The notes beneath the pieces were generated by a model. It had not been told where the DNA came from. It did not search any database and was given only the letters and a program-made list of their open reading frames with translations. A stretch of DNA of 9,803 nt from Candidatus Moraniibacteriota bacterium. Lineage in GTDB: Bacteria > Patescibacteriota > Minisyncoccia > Moranbacterales > UBA9337. Below are positions 5,107-9,803 of this stretch, in pieces. Where the stretch lies: contig DOKP01000013.1 of assembly GCA_003510795.1 (NCBI GenBank), positions 1 to 9,803 of the forward strand. The letters run 5' to 3'. Made by a program: the position numbers and the translations under genes. Numbering within the stretch: the first letter of the stretch is position 1; each line of letters begins with the position of its first letter.

Positions 5107-5865
5107 ATGTTTCAAGGAAAGGACGTCATTGTTAAAGATCTTCGCATCAAATATTATCAGAGTGATGTTGTTAATAATGATAATGTTTTAGTTTTTTTGC
5201 ATGGCTGGGGTTCACAAGCTGCGCACTTTCAAAAAACTTTAGAAAAGTGCAGTAATTTTATTGCCATTGACCTGCCCGGCTTTGGTGGTAGTGAAATTCC
5301 AGAGAAAGCATGGTCGCTTGATGACTACGCTGATTTTGTTAAAAATTTTTTACAAAAATTAGATATTAAAAATCCTATTCTAGCGGGGCATTCTTTCGGA
5401 GGCGCTGTCGCAATTAAATATTGTGCCCAGGGTAATGAAATTCAAAAACTGATTCTAATCGGGAGCGCTGGAATCCGCAAAAAAAATATTAAAAAATATA
5501 TTTACTTTGTTATGGCTAAGGTTTTTAAATTATTATTTTCCTTGCCGGGGATGCAAAAGTTAAGAAATATTACCAGAAAAATGTTTTATAAAGCTATTGA
5601 CTGCGAAGACTATATTGATGCTGGTGCTTTGAAAGATATATATTTAAATGTTATTAGCGAAGATTTAACTAACGATTTAAAAAAAATTAATTTTCCAACT
5701 GTTTTAATTTGGGGAGAAAATGATATGGACACACCTGTTAATAATGGAAAATTAATGCATCAACTGATTAAAGATTCTCAATTGCATATTATTTCTGATG
5801 CCGGTCATTATGTTTTTTTAGATAACGAAAAAGAATTTAACGAAATATTTTTAGCTCAAATTTAA
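5107..5865 (+). CDS. Alpha/beta hydrolase of unknown substrate
   Basis: This 252-residue protein is a compact alpha/beta hydrolase. It has the oxyanion-side motif HGWG (32-35), the strand and turn DLPGFGGS (55-62), and the nucleophile elbow GHSFGG (94-99, Ser96). A cap region with basic and hydrophobic stretches spans about 123-185. The acid lies in WGENDMDTP (probably Asp206) and the catalytic histidine in DAGHYVFLD (His234). The triad is complete, so it should be active. There is no signal peptide, which points to a cytoplasmic enzyme. The family includes esterases, C-C hydrolases, haloperoxidases and lipases, and the sequence does not choose among them. It follows ftsI by 78 bases and overlaps the next gene as TAATG, so the two are probably co-translated. 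No Shine-Dalgarno sequence precedes its ATG. Confidence 0.85.
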   Translation: MFQGKDVIVKDLRIKYYQSDVVNNDNVLVFLHGWGSQAAHFQKTLEKCSNFIAIDLPGFGGSEIPEKAWSLDDYADFVKNFLQKLDIKNPILAGHSFGGAVAIKYCAQGNEIQKLILIGSAGIRKKNIKKYIYFVMAKVFKLLFSLPGMQKLRNITRKMFYKAIDCEDYIDAGALKDIYLNVISEDLTNDLKKINFPTVLIWGENDMDTPVNNGKLMHQLIKDSQLHIISDAGHYVFLDNEKEFNEIFLAQI

Positions 5866-7229
5866 TGATACTCAGAAATCTTATTTATATTTTACAGAGT
5901 GAAGACTATTATTTTAGTCGTTTTTTGAAATTTGTTTATACGCATTTGGCGTGGTGGAGACTGGAAAATCGCCAAAAAATAGTTTGGACTGCAAAGGCTC
6001 GCCTTTTGTGGACAATGACCGGTTTAATTTTTTGGATTAGCGTTGGATTGATTTTTCTTCAGTTAGGATTAAATGGAATTTTTTTAATTCCTATTTTGAT
6101 TCTAGCGCTTCCTTTTGCTATTGGTAGTTCTTTGCTTATCATAATGCCTTTGGATACGATTTTAAAGCGGAGGAAGATTGGTATTGCGACAAAAATTATT
6201 CTCGCTAGTAAAATTAAAGTTATCGGTATCGCGGGTAGTTATGGTAAGACTAGCACCAAAGAAATTTTAGCTACTATCTTGGCTCAAAAATATGAGGTGA
6301 TAAAAACGCCCGATAATATCAATACGGACATCGGTATTGCGGATTTTATAATTCAAAATAAAAATAAATTTAGAGAAGGGCACATTTTTGTCGTAGAAAT
6401 GGGAGCTTATCGAAAAGGAGAAATCAAGGAAATCTGCCAAATGGTGCAGCCATTGTATTCAATTTTAACTGGCATCAATGAATCCCATCTGGAACGCTTT
6501 GGCAGTCTGGAAAATATAATTGAGGCAAAATTTGAACTTCCTCAAAATACTCAAGATTTGGCGGTGCTTAATTTTGATGATAAAAATATCAGAGAAAATC
6601 ATTCACGATTTACTTTCAAAAAAAGTAAAGGAATTTCCAGGCAGAATGTTGAGAATGTCCAGATTAAAGAAAATTTTAAAGGCTTGGAGTTTTACTGGGC
6701 GGGAGAAAAATTTGAAACGCATTTGTTAGCTGAGCATAATATTACTTTAATTATTCTTAGCGCAGAAATTGCTCGAGAATTATCTATTTCATTAAAAGAT
6801 ATTGCCCAAAGTGTAGAAAATTTGTTCCCCGTGAAACATCGCCTGGAGCCAATCTATAATTCGCAAACGGATATTATGGTTATTGATGACAGTTATAATG
6901 GAAATTTAGATGGCATCAGAAGTGGCATCGGGATTTTAAATCAAGCTTTGGGACGAAAAGTAGTGCTTACTCCCGGACTTGTTGAATTAGGATTGCAAAC
7001 GGAAAGAGTGCATCAAGAGATAGGGCAGATTTATGCGGAAAATGTGGATTTAGTGCTACTTATAAAGAGTAAGATGACAGATTTTATCATTGAAGGGCTA
7101 AAAAACAGCAACTTTACTAACTATAAGGTTTACAAAAGCACCCAGGAGGCCCATAATGATTTGAGTAATATCCTAAGAAAAGGGGATACCATTATTTTTC
7201 AAAATGATTTAACTGACAACTATTTTTAA
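5865..7229 (+). CDS. Membrane-anchored Mur ligase family protein (MurF-like)
   Basis: This 454-residue protein combines an N-terminal membrane region with a Mur-type ATP-dependent amide ligase. Two hydrophobic segments (about 48-68 and 71-96) precede the P-loop GIAGSYGKTS (121-130). EMGAYRKGEI (178-187), TGINESHLERFGS (202-214), the HN pair (291-292), IDDSYNGN (340-347) and TPGLVELG (369-376) follow in MurF order. The usual MurF N-terminal domain that binds the UDP-MurNAc peptide is not recognisable. The C-terminus ends FQNDLTDNY (445-453) instead of the KGS...E motif kept by the murF gene downstream. It is therefore a MurF relative that may use a different or membrane-linked substrate; the exact reaction is unknown. 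The start overlaps the hydrolase stop as TAATG, and ddl follows after 12 bases. Confidence 0.85.
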   Translation: MILRNLIYILQSEDYYFSRFLKFVYTHLAWWRLENRQKIVWTAKARLLWTMTGLIFWISVGLIFLQLGLNGIFLIPILILALPFAIGSSLLIIMPLDTILKRRKIGIATKIILASKIKVIGIAGSYGKTSTKEILATILAQKYEVIKTPDNINTDIGIADFIIQNKNKFREGHIFVVEMGAYRKGEIKEICQMVQPLYSILTGINESHLERFGSLENIIEAKFELPQNTQDLAVLNFDDKNIRENHSRFTFKKSKGISRQNVENVQIKENFKGLEFYWAGEKFETHLLAEHNITLIILSAEIARELSISLKDIAQSVENLFPVKHRLEPIYNSQTDIMVIDDSYNGNLDGIRSGIGILNQALGRKVVLTPGLVELGLQTERVHQEIGQIYAENVDLVLLIKSKMTDFIIEGLKNSNFTNYKVYKSTQEAHNDLSNILRKGDTIIFQNDLTDNYF

Positions 7230-7241
7230 GTAAATAATTAT

Positions 7242-8438
7242 ATGAATATAAATAAGGATGAAATGACAATTGGAGTGTTTTTTGGGAGTAGAAATCCAGA
7301 ACACGAAGTTTCGATTATAACGGGACAAATGATTATTTCCGAATTAAAAAAAATGGGCTACAAAGTTGTCCCTGTTTATATTAATAAGAAGGGATGTTGG
7401 TTTTCTAATGAAAACTTAGGCTTCTTAAAATTCTTTACTGACAAAAATTTAGAGGATAATTTGGATAAACTGAATCCTTGTGGAATAAATCTGGAGGCTT
7501 CAAAAAATAAGTTGGTTATAAAAAATAAAGGATTATTAGCCAAAGAAATATGCATTGATTTAGCATTTCCGGCTTTTCATGGGATAAATGGAGAGGATGG
7601 CACAGTCCAAGGGATATTTGAACTTAGCAATGTTCCCTATGCGGGCTGCGAGGTGGCTTCTTCGGCTATGACTATGGATAAAATTATTACTAAGCAAATT
7701 TATAAAAGTTCAAATATTCCCACGACTGAATTTATATATTTTTCAGATATTGATTGGAATAGCGACAGAAGCGCGGTATTGGAAAAGACTAAAAAATTAA
7801 ATTGGCCAGTATTTGTGAAGCCATCCAGATTGGGCTCTTCTATTGGAATTAGTAAGGCGAGCAATCAAGAGGAATTGATAAATGCTTGTGAGGTAGCCCT
7901 CCATTATGACAATCGGATTATTGTAGAGAAAAGCGTTGAAAATTTAGCCGATATTACTTGCGCAGTTTTAGGGAATTCAGATCCAGTAGCTTCGCTCGTC
8001 CAAGAATCAAATTTCAAAGGGGAACATTTTAGTTATGAGGATAAATATATCGAAGGCGGTGGTGCCCAATTGGGAAATGCGCAAAATAATATTATAATTC
8101 CTGCTAAAATTGATGAAAAAACTACGATTGAAGTCCAAAATATGGCAGTGGAAATTTATAAATTATTTAATTGTGCTGGGACGTCCAGGATTGATTTTCT
8201 TTATGATAGAGTGAGCGGAGAATTATATGCTAACGAAATAAATACTATGCCAGGAACGCTCTATCATCATCTCTGGAAGGCGAGTGGGATAGAGGTGGGA
8301 GTTCTTATAGAAAAGCTTATGGATTTAGCCATAGAACGACATCGAGAAAAAAATAAGATAATTTCTACGTTTAGGTCTGACTTGCTTAAATTTGCCAATT
8401 CGGTAAAATTACAAATTAAAGAAGGAGATATTAAATAA
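7242..8438 (+). CDS. ddl: D-alanine--D-alanine ligase
   Basis: Ddl is an ATP-grasp enzyme that joins two D-alanines for the end of the peptidoglycan stem peptide. The 398 residues carry EHEVS (20-24), FHGINGEDGTVQG (112-124), MDK (145-147), VKPSRLGSSIG (192-202), an FSYEDKY omega-loop (263-269), SRIDF (315-319) and NEINTMPGT (331-339). The tyrosine-containing omega-loop resembles D-Ala-D-Ala ligases rather than VanA-type D-lactate ligases, so D-Ala-D-Ala is the expected product. It is somewhat longer than the usual 300-370 residues, with extra sequence at about 55-100 and a basic C-terminal tail. An in-frame ATG at 7263, with AAGGA four bases upstream, gives the more typical N-terminus MTIGVFFGS and may be the true start. 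It overlaps murF as TAATG. Confidence 0.95.
   Translation: MNINKDEMTIGVFFGSRNPEHEVSIITGQMIISELKKMGYKVVPVYINKKGCWFSNENLGFLKFFTDKNLEDNLDKLNPCGINLEASKNKLVIKNKGLLAKEICIDLAFPAFHGINGEDGTVQGIFELSNVPYAGCEVASSAMTMDKIITKQIYKSSNIPTTEFIYFSDIDWNSDRSAVLEKTKKLNWPVFVKPSRLGSSIGISKASNQEELINACEVALHYDNRIIVEKSVENLADITCAVLGNSDPVASLVQESNFKGEHFSYEDKYIEGGGAQLGNAQNNIIIPAKIDEKTTIEVQNMAVEIYKLFNCAGTSRIDFLYDRVSGELYANEINTMPGTLYHHLWKASGIEVGVLIEKLMDLAIERHREKNKIISTFRSDLLKFANSVKLQIKEGDIK
8421..8427 (+). promoter_or_regulatory. Shine-Dalgarno site that sets the murF start
   Basis: GAAGGAG lies 10 bases before the ATG at 8438, inside the end of ddl. It is one of the few strong Shine-Dalgarno sequences in the operon. It supports the 8438 start over the internal ATG at 8468 and, together with the TAATG overlap, efficient coupled translation. 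Confidence 0.7.
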
Positions 8439-9769
8439 TGCTTTTTGAGGCGAAGCTGCTTAATTTTATGAAACCAAGAAAAATAATTTATCTGGAAAAA
8501 ATCCTGCGATTTATGGCGGAGGCTATTTTGAAGAGGCATCGGCCGAAAATTGTGGGGATAACAGGCTCAGTTGGAAAAAGTTCTGCTAAAGAAGCGATTT
8601 TTTTGGTTTTAAAAAATAATTTTAAAGTCAGAAAAAACGAAGAGAACTATAACAATGAAATTGGCATCCCGCTTACGATAATCGGCGCCAAAACCGGAGG
8701 AAGAAATCCATTTAAATGGATGTTGGTTTTTTTGAAATGGATTTTTTGGCTGATTAGCCCGTGGGGTTATCCGAAAATTCTAATTTTGGAAATGGCGATT
8801 GATAGAGCTGGGGATATGAAATATTTTATGAGCTTTATTCCTTTGGAGGTGGGAATACTTACCAATATATCTTCGAGTCATTTGGAATTTTTTAAAAATA
8901 TAAAAGCCATCGCTAAAGAAAAAAGTATTTTAGTAAAAGCAGTTCCTGCAAATGGAGTAGCTATTTTAAATACTGATAATCCTTTTATCAGAGAAGAGAT
9001 GGCAGGGATAAAAGCAAAAATCGTTTCTTATGGATTCAATGAGAATGCAGAGATAAAAGTAACGGATGTCCGTTTTAATTATGACGAGAATGGCAACTCC
9101 AAAGGTTTGAGTTTTAAATTAAATTATGATAAAAAAATTATTCCATTGAGACTTCCTCATATAATTGCCAAACATCAGCTTTACGCAGCGCTAGTAGCAG
9201 TAGGAGTAGGTGAGTATTTCAAGGTTAACATGATTGAAGCCTTGGCGGATTTGGAAGATTTCCAGTCTCCACTAGGAAGAATGAATTTAATTTTTGGTAT
9301 TAATGAGAGTTTAATAATTGATGATACTTATAATGCTTCGCCTGCGTCTACTCTGGCAGCCATTGATACGATGGACCAAATAAATGCCAAGAGAAAGATA
9401 CTTATTTTGGGAGATATGTTTGAGCTTGGGGAGGACTCTGAAAGCGGGCATATGGAAGTGGTAAAAAGTGTCTTGGAGGGAAAATTTGATAAATTAATTT
9501 TGGTGGGTAGCAGGATGAAAAAAGCTGCGCAGAATTTATTGGGAAGTAATAGCCATATCAAAAGTGTTTTATTTTTTGACAATCCCAATCAAGCGGGGAA
9601 GATTATAAAAAGTATTATTAAAGAAGGAGATCTGATTCTAGTAAAAGGTTCGCAAGGGATGAGGATGGAAAAAGTGATTGAGAAAATAATTCCTGAAACA
9701 GAAAATGCCAGCAAAGTTCTTTGCCGGCAATCGAAGGTTTGGAAGAAAAAAGAATTTGTAGAAAATTAA
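8438..9769 (+). CDS. murF: UDP-N-acetylmuramoyl-tripeptide--D-alanyl-D-alanine ligase (MurF type)
   Basis: MurF adds the D-Ala-D-Ala made by Ddl to the UDP-MurNAc tripeptide. The 443 residues show the ATP site GITGSVGKSSAKEA (40-53), NNEIG (72-76), EMAIDRAGDM (118-127), TNISSSHLEFF (142-152), DDTYNASP (295-302), GDMFELGE (325-332) and the C-terminal VKGSQGMRMEKV (402-413), a full MurF series. Two features are unusual. Only about 39 residues precede the P-loop, against roughly 100 in E. coli MurF, so most of the UDP-MurNAc-peptide binding domain is missing. A hydrophobic, Trp-rich stretch (about 91-110) is inserted in the central domain and could dock on the membrane. The gene starts inside the ddl stop (TAATG) with a good Shine-Dalgarno sequence. 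MurF is the best call; a MurF paralogue with altered substrate recognition is the alternative. Confidence 0.85.
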   Translation: MLFEAKLLNFMKPRKIIYLEKILRFMAEAILKRHRPKIVGITGSVGKSSAKEAIFLVLKNNFKVRKNEENYNNEIGIPLTIIGAKTGGRNPFKWMLVFLKWIFWLISPWGYPKILILEMAIDRAGDMKYFMSFIPLEVGILTNISSSHLEFFKNIKAIAKEKSILVKAVPANGVAILNTDNPFIREEMAGIKAKIVSYGFNENAEIKVTDVRFNYDENGNSKGLSFKLNYDKKIIPLRLPHIIAKHQLYAALVAVGVGEYFKVNMIEALADLEDFQSPLGRMNLIFGINESLIIDDTYNASPASTLAAIDTMDQINAKRKILILGDMFELGEDSESGHMEVVKSVLEGKFDKLILVGSRMKKAAQNLLGSNSHIKSVLFFDNPNQAGKIIKSIIKEGDLILVKGSQGMRMEKVIEKIIPETENASKVLCRQSKVWKKKEFVEN

Positions 9770-9785
9770 AATTCACATATAAAAC

Positions 9786-9803
9786 GTAGAGACGCGATTC
9801 ATC
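9786..9803. repeat. Left half of a palindromic repeat cut by the window edge
   Basis: GTAGAGACGCGATTCATC resembles the left part of a palindrome whose right arm would read GCGTCTCTAC. Elements of this form recur in several bacterial groups, as far as I recall. It begins 17 bases after the murF stop and, if complete, would form a hairpin in the transcript. Only the truncated half is visible. Confidence 0.4.

Noticed and set aside
6520..6729. A 69-codon + strand ORF inside the membrane-anchored Mur ligase gene
   Set aside because: It is in another frame of a well-supported gene, with basic low-complexity content and no motif.

Overview
The window reads as the front part of a division and cell wall (dcw) cluster from a low-GC bacterium, most likely a member of the Candidate Phyla Radiation (Patescibacteria, Parcubacteria-like). 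That placement is an inference from the gene set, the short AT-rich genes, the weak or absent Shine-Dalgarno sequences, and intergenic DNA made of degenerate short repeats. All eight dcw genes end in TAA and none contains an in-frame TGA, so the genetic code looks standard.

Positions 1-660 hold a self-contained transcription unit. It has a strong sigma70-type promoter with an extended -10 (150-178), a foldable leader (about 188-283), a 64-residue protein with two membrane segments (325-519), and a clear rho-independent terminator (619-652). Positions 660-1078 hold degenerate repeats, then the promoter of the main operon (887-916). GTGGG repeats that look like an MraZ operator surround this promoter.

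From 1079 to 9769 eight genes run on the + strand: mraZ, rsmH, an ftsL-like gene, ftsI, an alpha/beta hydrolase, a membrane-anchored Mur ligase, ddl and murF. The first four follow the classical dcw order. The first three gaps between them are 92, 273 and 102 bases and carry repeats, inverted repeats and tiny ORFs. From the hydrolase onward the genes are packed, with two TAATG stop/start overlaps and one 12-base gap, which suggests translational coupling.

Functionally, MraZ probably represses the operon, RsmH methylates 16S rRNA, and the FtsL-like protein and FtsI form the septal transpeptidase module. Ddl makes D-Ala-D-Ala, and murF at the end encodes the ligase expected to add it to the peptidoglycan precursor.

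The most unusual part is the 3' half. Two divergent MurF-type ligases flank Ddl. Both lack most of the N-terminal substrate-binding domain of ordinary MurF, and each has its own hydrophobic, probably membrane-associating element. The first also lacks the usual C-terminal KGS motif. An alpha/beta hydrolase of unknown substrate is translationally coupled to this block. The last 18 bases look like the left half of a palindromic repeat cut by the window edge.
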